In this document: piece by piece, positions 53,424 through 61,321 of the stretch
Position numbering within the stretch: the stretch's first letter is position 1
Layout of the letters: each line of letters begins with the position of its first letter
Source: Bacteroidales bacterium M7
GTDB taxonomy: Bacteria; Bacteroidota; Bacteroidia; Bacteroidales; Muribaculaceae
Length of the DNA stretch: 64,000 nucleotides
Assembly: GCA_001689515.1 (NCBI GenBank)
Contig: LUJR01000009.1
Coordinates: 279,039 to 343,038 of the forward strand
Reading direction: 5' to 3'
Position numbers and translations under genes: made by a program
The notes under the pieces: model-generated
What the model was told of the DNA's origin: nothing
What the model saw: the letters and a program-made list of their open reading frames with translations, nothing else
Database searches by the model: none

Positions 53424-53437
53424 TTTATAAAAGATAA

Positions 53438-53603
53438 CGGGAATATTACAAATATGGAAAATTCTCGACATGTAGGGACATGCCATGGCATGTCTGATTG
53501 AACTATCCGTGGCAGCTTGAACTACGTAGAATAGTATGCTGACATGCCATGGCATGTCCCTACATGTTGAAGCATAGATTCTGGAAGTTTTGTAATGCTC
53601 TCA
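53438..53603. repeat. Composite repeat element with class A doublet (166 bp)
   Basis: A class A doublet (53472-53563; centre AT, GTCTG/GCTGAC inner ends) with diverged outer arms (GGGAATATTACAAA at the left, TTTTGTAATGCTCTC at the right). Read on the minus strand it aligns with the element at 59945: ACAAAACTTCCAGAATC ... TGTAGGG and a related loop. It occupies the serC-serA gap. Confidence 0.85.
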
Positions 53604-53637
53604 ACAACCGATATAGAACAAATATAATTTTACCAAT

Positions 53638-54558
53638 ATGAAAGTATTAGTAGCGACTGAAAAGCCTTTTGCTGCTGTGGCAGTGGACGGCATCCGCAAA
53701 GTCGTAGAAGATGCTGGCTACGAGCTTGAACTTCTGGAGAAGTATCAGGACAAGAGCGAACTTCTCAATGCTGTCAGCAACGCCGATGCTCTGATTATCC
53801 GTAGCGACATTGTTGACAAGGCTGTGCTTGACGCAGCCAGAAATCTCAAGATTGTGGTCCGTGCAGGCGCCGGTTACGACAATGTTGACCTCGCTGAGGC
53901 TACAGCCCACAACGTGGTGGTGGAGAACACTCCGGGTCAGAACTCCAATGCCGTTGCCGAACTCGTATTCGGCATGATGGTAATGGCTGTCCGCAACAAC
54001 TATAACGGCACTGCAGGTACCGAGCTTAAAGACAAGAAGCTCGGCATCCAGGCATTCGGTCAGGTAGGCCGCAATGTGGCACGTGTAGCCAAGGGCTTCG
54101 GCATGGAAGTTTCAGCCGTCGACCCTTATTGCCCTGTTGAGGTTATAGAAGGTGCCGGTGTCAAGGCTCTGCCTTCGGTGGCAGATCTCTATAAGGAAAA
54201 CAAGTTTGTGTCAATCCACATCCCCGCAACCCCTGAGACCAAAAAATCTATCGGCTATGATCTCATCATGTCGATGCCCAAGGGTGGCGTACTCATCAAC
54301 ACAGCCCGCAAGGAGGTGATTGACGAGGAAGGTCTTGCCAAGGCACTTGCCGAGCGTCCCGACCTTAAGTATTTCGCCGACATCAAGCCTGACACAGCCG
54401 ATGCTCTGAAAGCTGAGTTTGGTGACCGCGTATTCTTCACCCCCAAGAAGATGGGTGCGCAGACAGCCGAGGCAAATATCAATGCCGGCATAGCTGCAGC
54501 CAACCAGATTGTGGCATTCTTCAAAGAAAACTGCACCAAGTTCCAGGTCAACAAGTAA
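53638..54558 (+). CDS. serA: D-3-phosphoglycerate dehydrogenase
   Basis: A 306-residue NAD-dependent enzyme for the first step of serine synthesis, short form without the C-terminal ACT domain. VVRAGAGYDNVDLAEA and NSNAVAELVFGMM are substrate-domain blocks; the nucleotide site is reduced to GIQAFGQVGRNVARVAKGFGM; GGVLINTARKEVIDEEGL is near the catalytic Arg/Glu. A terminator hairpin follows the stop. Confidence 0.94.
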   Translation: MKVLVATEKPFAAVAVDGIRKVVEDAGYELELLEKYQDKSELLNAVSNADALIIRSDIVDKAVLDAARNLKIVVRAGAGYDNVDLAEATAHNVVVENTPGQNSNAVAELVFGMMVMAVRNNYNGTAGTELKDKKLGIQAFGQVGRNVARVAKGFGMEVSAVDPYCPVEVIEGAGVKALPSVADLYKENKFVSIHIPATPETKKSIGYDLIMSMPKGGVLINTARKEVIDEEGLAKALAERPDLKYFADIKPDTADALKAEFGDRVFFTPKKMGAQTAEANINAGIAAANQIVAFFKENCTKFQVNK

Positions 54559-54578
54559 AGTCAACGACATAGCCACCT

Positions 54579-54613
54579 AAAAGCAGCATGATTGTACGAA
54601 TCATGCTGCTTTT
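54579..54613 (+). terminator. Intrinsic terminator after serA
   Basis: Fifteen-base perfect arms AAAAGCAGCATGATT and AATCATGCTGCTTTT around a five-base loop, 20 bases after the stop, with T-rich sequence following. Confidence 0.85.
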
Positions 54614-54744
54614 GATATTTATTACAGCTGTATAGTTTCCCAAAAATATTTTTTAAGTGTCTGATAATTAAATGTATATGATTTTTACATGTGCTGAAAG
54701 TTTTCCAAAATGGTTAATTGTGTAAAACTTTTGGTGCTGTATTG

Positions 54745-54775
54745 TTGTCTGCTATCGTGAAAATTCATACCTTTG
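54745..54775 (+). promoter_or_regulatory. Bacteroidota-type promoter of nrdD-nrdG
   Basis: TTG (54745-54747), 20 bases, TACCTTTG (54768-54775), with a short leader of about 30 bases before the nrdD ATG. No NrdR box was recognised upstream. Confidence 0.68.
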
Positions 54776-54811
54776 CCGTGTAACTTTTTTACCAACCTTT
54801 ACTCCTTAAAG

Positions 54812-57019
54812 ATGATACAAGTCGTAGTTAAGCGTGATGGCCGCGTGGTCGGTTATAACGAAGAGAAAATCAAAGCCGCAATACGCAAAGCCATGCTCCA
54901 GACCGAGCTCGGCGAAGACGAGTCGCTGATACAGAAGATCACCGACCGCATAGGCTTTACTGGCTCAGAGCGCATGACTGTGGAGCAGATACAGGATCTG
55001 GTGGAATTTGAGTTGATGAAGTCGCCGCGTAAGGAGGTGGCAAAGAAATACATCGCTTACCGTGACCAGCGCAGCATAGCCCGACGCGCCAAGACCCGCG
55101 ACATGTTCCTGGAGATAATTGAAGCGAAAAACAATGAGATCACGCGTGAAAACGCCAACATGAACACCGATTCGCCCGCAGGCATGATGATGAAGTTTGC
55201 GAGCGAGACCACCAAGCCGTTTGTCGATGACTATCTGCTGTCACCCGAGGCGCGTGATGCGGTGCGTAACGGTTACATACATATCCACGACAAGGACTAT
55301 TATCCTACCAAGAGCCTCACGTGCGTTCAGCATCCGCTTGACAAGATTCTCAAGTATGGTTTCAGTGCAGGCCACGGCGAATCACGCCCCGCCAAGCGCA
55401 TAGAGACTGCAAGCATCATAGGCTGCATCTCGCTTGAGACGGCGCAGAATGAGATGCACGGCGGTCAGGCAATACCTGCGTTTGACTATTATCTCGCACC
55501 ATTCGTGCGTTCCTCATATATAGAGGAGGTGCAGAAACTCGAAAAGTTCACAGGTATGGATCTGTCGCATCTTTATGATGCAGACATAAAGGATTACATA
55601 TCCCTGTCGCTTGACGGACTTGAGGGTGATGCACGTTATCGCCAGCATGCCATAAATCAGACTGTGGCGCGTGTGCATCAGGCGATGGAGGCGTTCATAC
55701 ACAACATGAACACGATACACTCGCGTGGAGGCAACCAGGTGGTGTTCAGCTCCATCAATTACGGCACTGATACATCTGCCGAGGGTCGCTGTATCATCCG
55801 CGAGATTCTCAACACGACCTATCGGGGTGTGGGCAATGGTGCGACTGCGATATTCCCGATACAGATATGGAAGAAGAAACGCGGTGTCAGCTATCTGCCT
55901 GAGGACTCCAACTATGACCTCTATCAGCTGGCTTGCAAGGTGACAGCACGGAGGTTTTTCCCTAATTTCGTCAATCTTGACGCTACATATAACCAGCATG
56001 AAAACTGGCGCGCCGATGACCCCGGGCGTTATCGCTGGGAAGTGGCTACTATGGGATGCCGCACACGTGTGTTTGAAAACCGTTTCGGCGAGAAAACATC
56101 AATCGGTCGTGGCAATCTGAGCTTCACTACGGTCAATATCGTCCGTATAGCCATAGAATGCATGAACATCGTGGACCGTGAGGAACGCATCGCCATGTTT
56201 TTCTCCAGACTTGACACGGTGCTTGACATAGCCGCCCGCCAGCTCAATGACCGGTTCAATTTCCAGAAGACGGCTCTTGTCAAGCAGTTCCCGCTGTTGA
56301 TGACCCGTCTATGGAACGGCAGCGAGAAGCTCGGTCCTAATGATACCATTGAGTCTGTCATCAATCAAGGTACCCTCGGCATCGGTTTCATAGGGCTTGC
56401 CGAATGCCTCGTGGCTCTCACGGGCAAACATCATGGCGAGGATGAGGAGTCTCAGGCTTTAGGACTGCGCATCGTGCGCCACATGCGTAGCCGTGTCAAC
56501 GAATATTCAGAGGCTTTCCATCATAATTATTCGGTGCTTGCCACGCCTGCCGAAGGATTGTCTGGCAAATTTACGTCAAAGGACCGCAAGAGCTTTGGCA
56601 TCCTTCCGGGCATCACCGACCGTGACTACTACACCAACTCCAACCATGTCCCCGTGTACTACCACTGCTCGCCTAAACACAAGGCGCGCGTAGAAGGCCC
56701 CTATCACGAACTGACAGGCGGCGGCCACATCTTCTATGTGGAGATTGACGGCGATGCCACTCACAATCCTGAGGCTATCATGAACATAGTGGACCTGATG
56801 GATAAGCACAATATGGGCTATTGCTCTGTCAACCACAACCGTAACCGCTGCATGGACTGTGGATATGAGGACGCTGCCGAAGGGCTGGAGGAATGCCCTG
56901 AATGCCACGGTCACAACATAGACCGCCTACAGCGCATTACAGGCTATCTCGTTGGCACGACCGACCGATGGAATCACGCCAAACTTGCCGAACTTCATGA
57001 CCGCGTGGTCCATAAATAA
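54812..57019 (+). CDS. nrdD: Anaerobic (class III) ribonucleoside-triphosphate reductase
   Basis: A 735-residue glycyl-radical reductase. The N-terminal ATP-cone (VVKRDGRVVGYNEEKIKAAIRKA) spans about residues 1-95; the central barrel includes CVQHPLDKIL and MGCRTRVFENRF; the C-terminus has the zinc site RCMDCGYEDA ... ECPECHG and the glycyl-radical motif RITGYLVGT. The ATG at 54812 is used, as an upstream frame runs through the promoter. Paired with the activase gene seven bases downstream. Confidence 0.96.
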   Translation: MIQVVVKRDGRVVGYNEEKIKAAIRKAMLQTELGEDESLIQKITDRIGFTGSERMTVEQIQDLVEFELMKSPRKEVAKKYIAYRDQRSIARRAKTRDMFLEIIEAKNNEITRENANMNTDSPAGMMMKFASETTKPFVDDYLLSPEARDAVRNGYIHIHDKDYYPTKSLTCVQHPLDKILKYGFSAGHGESRPAKRIETASIIGCISLETAQNEMHGGQAIPAFDYYLAPFVRSSYIEEVQKLEKFTGMDLSHLYDADIKDYISLSLDGLEGDARYRQHAINQTVARVHQAMEAFIHNMNTIHSRGGNQVVFSSINYGTDTSAEGRCIIREILNTTYRGVGNGATAIFPIQIWKKKRGVSYLPEDSNYDLYQLACKVTARRFFPNFVNLDATYNQHENWRADDPGRYRWEVATMGCRTRVFENRFGEKTSIGRGNLSFTTVNIVRIAIECMNIVDREERIAMFFSRLDTVLDIAARQLNDRFNFQKTALVKQFPLLMTRLWNGSEKLGPNDTIESVINQGTLGIGFIGLAECLVALTGKHHGEDEESQALGLRIVRHMRSRVNEYSEAFHHNYSVLATPAEGLSGKFTSKDRKSFGILPGITDRDYYTNSNHVPVYYHCSPKHKARVEGPYHELTGGGHIFYVEIDGDATHNPEAIMNIVDLMDKHNMGYCSVNHNRNRCMDCGYEDAAEGLEECPECHGHNIDRLQRITGYLVGTTDRWNHAKLAELHDRVVHK

Positions 57020-57025
57020 CGAATA

Positions 57026-57481
57026 ATGGACAAAACGCTTCGCGTACTTAATATAGTGGACGGGACCATCGTTGATGGTCCCGGTCTGCGTACATCCATA
57101 TATTTCGCTGGATGCAGCCACCATTGCGAGGGCTGCCATAATCCACAGTCATGGGATGCTGCTGGAGGTGAACCCATGGGTGTCGCCGACCTGATGGCGG
57201 TGATTGATGACAATGAGATGGATGTGACATTTACAGGAGGTGACCCGTTGATGCAGATTGACGCATTGCTGCCCTTGGCGCAGGCTGTCAAAGATAGGGG
57301 GTATAATCTCTGGATATACACAGGTTATACCATCGAGGAAATCCGGGCATCCGCCAGCCTCCGTCGCATCCTGGATTATGCCGACACGATTGTTGACGGC
57401 CGCTTCGTCAAAGCCCTCAGAGACACCACTCTGCGTTTCCGAGGCTCATCCAATCAGCGCATCATCCACATAGAGAGGTAA
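57026..57481 (+). CDS. nrdG: Anaerobic ribonucleotide reductase activating protein
   Basis: A 151-residue radical-SAM activase that installs the glycyl radical on NrdD. The 4Fe-4S motif CSHHCEGC is at residues 30-37, after LNIVDGTIVDGPGLRTSIYF; FTGGDPLMQ is the SAM-binding GGE-like motif. Normal length, six-base gap from nrdD. Confidence 0.96.
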   Translation: MDKTLRVLNIVDGTIVDGPGLRTSIYFAGCSHHCEGCHNPQSWDAAGGEPMGVADLMAVIDDNEMDVTFTGGDPLMQIDALLPLAQAVKDRGYNLWIYTGYTIEEIRASASLRRILDYADTIVDGRFVKALRDTTLRFRGSSNQRIIHIER

Positions 57482-57509
57482 GGTTTATTTTTCATTAATC
57501 ACATACATT

Positions 57510-57593
57510 GTAGGGACATGCCGTGGCATGTCCGCCAGTCAGTGGCTATGTACAAAGGGTGTGGCAAGCGGACATGCCATGGCATGTCCCTAC
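57510..57593. repeat. Class A GTAG-hairpin inverted doublet (84 bp) between convergent genes
   Basis: Units at 57510-57535 (+, centre GT) and 57568-57593 (-, centre AT as read on the plus strand), heads outermost, with a spacer homologous to that at 37509-37594. It touches the stop of maf, so it separates the convergent nrdG and maf genes and could act as a two-way transcription barrier, though no T-tract is present. Confidence 0.93.
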
Positions 57594-57594
57594 A

Positions 57595-58200
57595 TCAGAA
57601 GCTCGCGAAGTGCTTCAGCACTTCGTAGAGATAATGCACGGGCAGCCCCATGACGTTGTAATAGCTGCCGTAGATGCCGCTGATGCCTATGGCTCCGATC
57701 CATTCCTGTATTCCGTATGCGCCAGCTTTGTCAAACGGACGGCATGTATCCACGTAGGCTTCTATTTCCGATTGCGACAGCCGTGCAAATTCCACATCGG
57801 TAGTCACACTGAAGCTGACTTGCAGTTTCACCGAACACACTGTTACCCCGGTCACCACATGGTGCAGGCGACCTGATAGTGTCTGGAGCATGCTGATGGC
57901 TTCCTCTCGGTCGTTAGGCTTGCCAAAGGCATCCCCGTCACAGATTACCATGGTGTCGGCTGTGATGAGCAGGTCGTTAGCGGCAAGTTCGTCATAGTAT
58001 GCCGATGCCTTTAATATTGAGAGGTATTCAGGGTGGCGGAACACCGGGAGTGACGGTGGGCATACTTCCTCCACATCATGGGTATTGACTACCTCGAAGT
58101 CAAGTCCGAGCAGCTGCATCAGTTCCTTGCGTCGTGGAGATGCGCTTGCCAGCTTGATGTTGTATGACCTTAGGTTTTGGGGCACAAGTGATGTCGGCAT
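57595..58200 (-). CDS. maf: Maf-like nucleotide pyrophosphatase
   Basis: A 201-residue Maf/YhdE-type enzyme hydrolysing non-canonical or dTTP/UTP nucleotides. KLASASPRRKELMQLLGLDFEV is the family N-terminus; ITADTMVICDG and GKPNDREEAISML follow; YGIQEWIGAIGISGIYGSYYNVMGLP is the conserved C-terminal block. Residues 1-10 are extra relative to most members. Same strand and functional neighbourhood as kdsC and the DUF2520 gene, but 386 bases of repeats separate it from kdsC. Confidence 0.92.
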   Translation of the reverse strand: MPTSLVPQNLRSYNIKLASASPRRKELMQLLGLDFEVVNTHDVEEVCPPSLPVFRHPEYLSILKASAYYDELAANDLLITADTMVICDGDAFGKPNDREEAISMLQTLSGRLHHVVTGVTVCSVKLQVSFSVTTDVEFARLSQSEIEAYVDTCRPFDKAGAYGIQEWIGAIGISGIYGSYYNVMGLPVHYLYEVLKHFASF

Positions 58201-58314
58201 AGTGACGAAAATATGGGAAAAGATATACAGTGACTTTGGTTATAAGGAATATCCATGCGTAAAAATACAAAATAAGTCAGAAAAACAAACACTCTGTCAC
58301 AGTTTTGTCATAAT

Positions 58315-58339
58315 GTAGGGACATGCCACCATGCTGTCC
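58315..58339 (+). repeat. Degenerate class A repeat
   Basis: GTAGGGACATGCC then a centre ACC and a decayed right arm ATGCTGTCC. Part of the 386-bp gap 58201-58586, which otherwise holds only repeats. Confidence 0.7.
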
Positions 58340-58359
58340 ATTTGACGCTTTGCATTTTT

Positions 58360-58382
58360 GTAGGGACGCGGCGTGCCGCGTC
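58360..58382 (+). repeat. Class B GTAG-hairpin repeat, half of a doublet
   Basis: Head GTAGG, stem GACGCGGC / GCCGCGTC around centre GT. The following 30 bases (ATCAGACGCAAT ... TACGATGA) match the spacer of the class B doublet at 61322, but the partner hairpin is missing: a composite element starts exactly where it should be. Confidence 0.88.
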
Positions 58383-58413
58383 ATCAGACGCAATACACCT
58401 CGCTTGGTACGAT

Positions 58414-58570
58414 GAGGGTGTTGCAAAACCTGTCAATTGTGGTGATCCTGCCTGTATGATGTAGGGACATGCCATGGCATGTCTGCTGATGCTCAAGTAC
58501 TTGCAGATTAGACATGCCATGGCATGTCCCTACAATATTGTACGATTCGTAGTTTTGCAACACCTTTCCC
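58414..58570. repeat. Composite repeat element (157 bp)
   Basis: Outer arms GAGGGTGTTGCAAAAC and GTTTTGCAACACC; inside, a class A doublet at 58461-58533 (73 bp, centre AT). The loop between the class A units is shorter than in the other composites and unrelated by eye. Ends just before kdsC. Confidence 0.9.
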
Positions 58571-58586
58571 TACGTCCATGTGATTT

Positions 58587-59111
58587 TCACCAGCCGAAAG
58601 CTTTTTCGCAGGTCATCCATAGCCCTTGGGCTTTGAGTGTCTGCTCGATGATGTCGCGTGCCACGCCGTGTCCTCCGTCGGCAGGACTGATGTAGCGGGC
58701 TATGGCGCATATTTCCGGGGCTGCGTCGGCAGGTGCTACCGACAGTCCTACTGCCGTCATCACCTCGTAGTCGGGTATGTCATCGCCGGCATAGGCTATC
58801 TCCTCGCTGCTCAGATTGCAACGCTCCATTATGTCACGAAGCACCGGCAGCTTCATTGACGCTCCCAGATATATCTCCTCGATGCCGAGTGCATTGTAGC
58901 GGTGGCGGATTGATTCATCCTTGGCTCCGCTGATGATTGCCACGAGAAGTCCCTTTTTGACGGCAAGCTGCATGGCGTATCCGTCTTTGATGTTGACCAT
59001 GCGGCGTGGCATGCCGTCATCACCCAAGGGGATACACGAAGGGGAGAGCACGCCGTCAACATCGAAGATGACGGCTTTTATCTTTGTCAGGTCATAGTCG
59101 GTACGGCTCAT
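58587..59111 (-). CDS. kdsC: 3-deoxy-D-manno-octulosonate 8-phosphate phosphatase
   Basis: A 174-residue C0-type HAD phosphatase for Kdo synthesis (lipopolysaccharide inner core). VIFDVDGVLSP carries the nucleophile Asp and second Asp of motif I; IISGAKDESIRHR is motif II; the conserved Lys is in GASMKLPVL; AYAGDDIPDYEVM is motif IV. Two bases separate it from the upstream DUF2520 gene. Confidence 0.92.
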   Translation of the reverse strand: MSRTDYDLTKIKAVIFDVDGVLSPSCIPLGDDGMPRRMVNIKDGYAMQLAVKKGLLVAIISGAKDESIRHRYNALGIEEIYLGASMKLPVLRDIMERCNLSSEEIAYAGDDIPDYEVMTAVGLSVAPADAAPEICAIARYISPADGGHGVARDIIEQTLKAQGLWMTCEKAFGW

Positions 59112-59113
59112 AT

Positions 59114-59926
59114 TCAGCGGGCTTTTGTATTGTTGTCAGTGTAATCGGATATGATGGAATCACTCACGCATTTATATAGCGAAGCCTTCTGAGGCGGAAG
59201 CATCTGCATGTGCGCTGCCATGATGTCACTGTCGCCTCTGCGGGCTGGACCGGTCTGCCCCTCATGCGGACCTATGGCTACGGCTTTTCGGAGCGTCGCC
59301 TCTATCAGTGGTTCTAAGAGCGACAGACTCAGGTCTTCAGACTTGAGAATCCCCTGTGCCTGTGCCCACATATGGTTGGCGAAATTGCTTGCAAACACAG
59401 CGGCGAGATGTATGCTCTTCCGTCGTGCCGAGTCGGCTTCATGTATGCGTGATGTGAAGGAAGAAGCTAATTGTCGGGCTTTGTCAATGGTAGCATCGCA
59501 ATCCCCCTCGAGCAGCATGGTGACAGATGCAGGATCCACTACATCTCCGGCGGTAAATGTCTGGAGCGGATAAAATACGCATCGTCCCTCGCCCAGACCG
59601 TCCAACGCTGACAATGGTGAAGACCCCGATGTGTGACACCATATGCCATGTCGTGAGGCGTCAGTATGCAGCTTCCGCAAAGCATCGGTCAGTGGTCCCA
59701 CGGCATCGTCCTTGACAGCTATGATATAGAAATCGGCATCTGGGGCAAGTTTTGACAAATCATCGGTCGCCTTAGCTCCGAGTGCATCTGCCAGCGTCTC
59801 AGCATGTCGGAGCGTCCGACTGTAGATCTGTATAATGTCAGCATCCGCACCTAAAGCAGGCGCAAGACACGAGGCGACATTTCCGGAGCCGAGAATCACG
59901 ATGCGAGGACGTTCAGATGAAGCCAT
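59114..59926 (-). CDS. Rossmann-fold DUF2520 protein
   Basis: A 270-residue predicted NAD(P)-dependent dehydrogenase-like protein. IVILGSGNVASCLAPAL is the Rossmann motif and ALRKLHTDAS...WCHTSGS marks the NADP-oxidoreductase-type domain; residues 135-265 are the helical DUF2520 domain (KSIHLAAVFASNFANHMWAQA). The ATG at 59926 is chosen; an extended frame starting MGVLQHPP comes from the adjacent repeat. Stands first in a DUF2520-kdsC(-maf) order that I recall from other Bacteroidales. Substrate unknown. Confidence 0.85.
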   Translation of the reverse strand: MASSERPRIVILGSGNVASCLAPALGADADIIQIYSRTLRHAETLADALGAKATDDLSKLAPDADFYIIAVKDDAVGPLTDALRKLHTDASRHGIWCHTSGSSPLSALDGLGEGRCVFYPLQTFTAGDVVDPASVTMLLEGDCDATIDKARQLASSFTSRIHEADSARRKSIHLAAVFASNFANHMWAQAQGILKSEDLSLSLLEPLIEATLRKAVAIGPHEGQTGPARRGDSDIMAAHMQMLPPQKASLYKCVSDSIISDYTDNNTKAR

Positions 59927-59944
59927 GTATATCTCTATAATGTA

Positions 59945-60110
59945 GGGAGGGTGTTGCAGAACTCCCAAAAATCAAGCTAAAATCTGTAGGGACATGCCAT
60001 GGCATGTCTGACTGGGTAACATATGACGGTTTGAAACCTTCCAAATGGGGCTGACATGCCATGGCATGTCCCTACAATTTGATGAACCTACAGTTTTGCA
60101 ACACCCTCCC
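59945..60110. repeat. Composite repeat element (166 bp)
   Basis: Outer arms GGGAGGGTGTTGCAGAAC and GTTTTGCAACACCCTCCC; class A doublet at 59986-60075 (90 bp, centre AT). Its loop TGACTGGGTAACATATGACG ... GGTTTGAAACC aligns with the reverse complement of the loop of the element at 61104. It immediately precedes the DUF2520 gene start. Confidence 0.92.
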
Positions 60111-60143
60111 AAATTTTATTGTAAAACTTTGATTACTTGAATG

Positions 60144-60384
60144 GACGCGGCGTAGCCGCGACGGGAGCAGTAGCCACATGCAAGCAAGCCGTCAGGCTTG
60201 TGCAGCTTGTGGAGAAAGTTAACCAACCAGATAGCCGGCTGCTTTAGCTGCCGGGGCATAAAACAGGCGATTGCCCCGGCAGTTACACCGCCGGTCTTGG
60301 ATTCTATCGTTTCTCCACAAGCTGCACAAGCCTGACGGCTTGCTTGCATGTGGCTACTGCTCCCCTCGGGGTTAACACCCCGAG
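60144..60384. repeat. Modular element with perfect 55-bp inverted repeat
   Basis: Begins with a class-B-like stem GACGCGGC-GTA-GCCGCG. Perfect 55-bp arms lie at 60163-60217 and 60310-60364. Between them are GCTGCCGGGGC and GCCCCGGCAG arms (60246-60282). Hairpins within the right half: CAAGCC-TGAC-GGCTTG (60327-60342) and CTCGGGG-TTAACA-CCCCGAG (60365-60384). Related to 63798-63912. With the composite element at 59945 it fills the gap 59927-60428. Confidence 0.92.
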
Positions 60385-60428
60385 CTTATGTGGGCGGTAT
60401 GCGATAGCTTCCTTTACAAGGATGGGTG

Positions 60429-60965
60429 TTATCCCCATCGGTCTATATGTACCTTCTCCCAGAGGGTCTTTGAGGGGTCGAGAGGTTTGCGCTGCTCGTC
60501 TTTGTAGCCGAGGGTTATGATGCACTCGATGTTGACGTGTTCGGGGATGCCGAGCATCTCCTGGAGCTGCTCTTCGGCAGAAATGTTTTCAGCACCGAAG
60601 CGGTTGCGTATCTGTATCCAGCATGAACCGAGACCGAGAGCTGCTGCCTGAAGCTGCATGTAGGATGCGGCTATCGAACAGTCCTCTACCCATACGTCGC
60701 TCAGCATGGTGTCGGCAGCCACTACGACAGCCATGGCGCACTTTGCCACCGGACCGGCTCCCATGGTGCGCACTTCGCTCATGCGCTGGAGCATCTCCTT
60801 GTCATCCACTACGATGAAATGCCACGGATGGGAGTTCTTGGAAGTTGGAGCAAGAAGTCCGGCTTCAAGAATCAGTTTGACATCCTCGGCTGGAAGTTCT
60901 TGGGCAGTATATCGCCGTATGCTGCGGCGGTTGAGTATCAGATGGTTAAAATCAGTCTTTTCCAT
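60429..60965 (-). CDS. Nitroreductase family protein
   Basis: A 178-residue FMN-dependent oxidoreductase. NHLILNRRSIRRYTAQELP is the N-terminal FMN-phosphate site, LLAPTSKNSHPWHFIVVDD the second FMN block, and AAALGLGSCWIQI followed by ITLGYKDEQRKP the C-terminal part. The ATG at 60965 (MEKTDFNHL) is used; a longer frame translates repeats upstream. It is the short single-domain subgroup; substrates unknown. Flanked on both sides by repeats. Confidence 0.9.
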   Translation of the reverse strand: MEKTDFNHLILNRRSIRRYTAQELPAEDVKLILEAGLLAPTSKNSHPWHFIVVDDKEMLQRMSEVRTMGAGPVAKCAMAVVVAADTMLSDVWVEDCSIAASYMQLQAAALGLGSCWIQIRNRFGAENISAEEQLQEMLGIPEHVNIECIITLGYKDEQRKPLDPSKTLWEKVHIDRWG

Positions 60966-61004
60966 AATATTTGGTGCGTTTTGTAGGGTGACAGCTTTAT
61001 TGAT

Positions 61005-61054
61005 GCGCCCCTTGTGGGCGCCTCTCTCTGTTAGCCGAGGGGCTTGCCCCTCGG
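61005..61054. repeat. Two GC-rich hairpins
   Basis: GCGCCC-CTTGT-GGGCGC (61005-61021) and CCGAGGGG-CTTG-CCCCTCGG (61035-61054), side by side upstream of the nitroreductase. A related motif AAGGGGCGCG appears at about 61274. Confidence 0.7.
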
Positions 61055-61103
61055 AAAGGTCAATCAGGGGAACGCGCTGCACTATGTTGACTGCATCGCA
61101 ATC

Positions 61104-61264
61104 GAGGGTGTTGCAGAACAGGAGATTCATCGACCTGTAGGGACATGCCATGGCATGTCAGCATCATTTTGGATGGTTCAAACCGCCATGTGTTACCCTC
61201 TCTGACATGCCATGGCATGTCCCTACAAGTTTTAGCGTGATTTTGGAAGTTCTACACACCTCCT
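61104..61264. repeat. Composite repeat element (161 bp), inverted relative to 59945
   Basis: Outer arms GAGGGTGTTGCAGAAC and GTTCTACACACCTCCT; class A doublet at 61137-61226 (90 bp, centre AT). Read on the minus strand it aligns along its whole length with the element at 59945-60110, including the asymmetric loop (GGTAACACATGGCGGTTTGA). Part of the repeat-filled gap 60966-61476. Confidence 0.92.
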
Positions 61265-61321
61265 ATGATAGAGATGCGCCAGCAAGGGGCGCGATATAAG
61301 GCTATTGTGTATGTCTTATTC

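Noticed and set aside
57510..57593. Class A doublet as an intrinsic terminator for nrdG and maf
   Set aside because: The geometry allows it but neither side has a T-tract after the stem, and the same doublet occurs between co-directional genes; recorded as a repeat.
58474..58695. Open frame with repeated MACPY/HAMACPY peptides, and similar frames starting MPWHV
   Set aside because: These are translations of class A hairpins (ATGCCRTGGCATGTC); they have no homologous protein pattern and cross several repeats.
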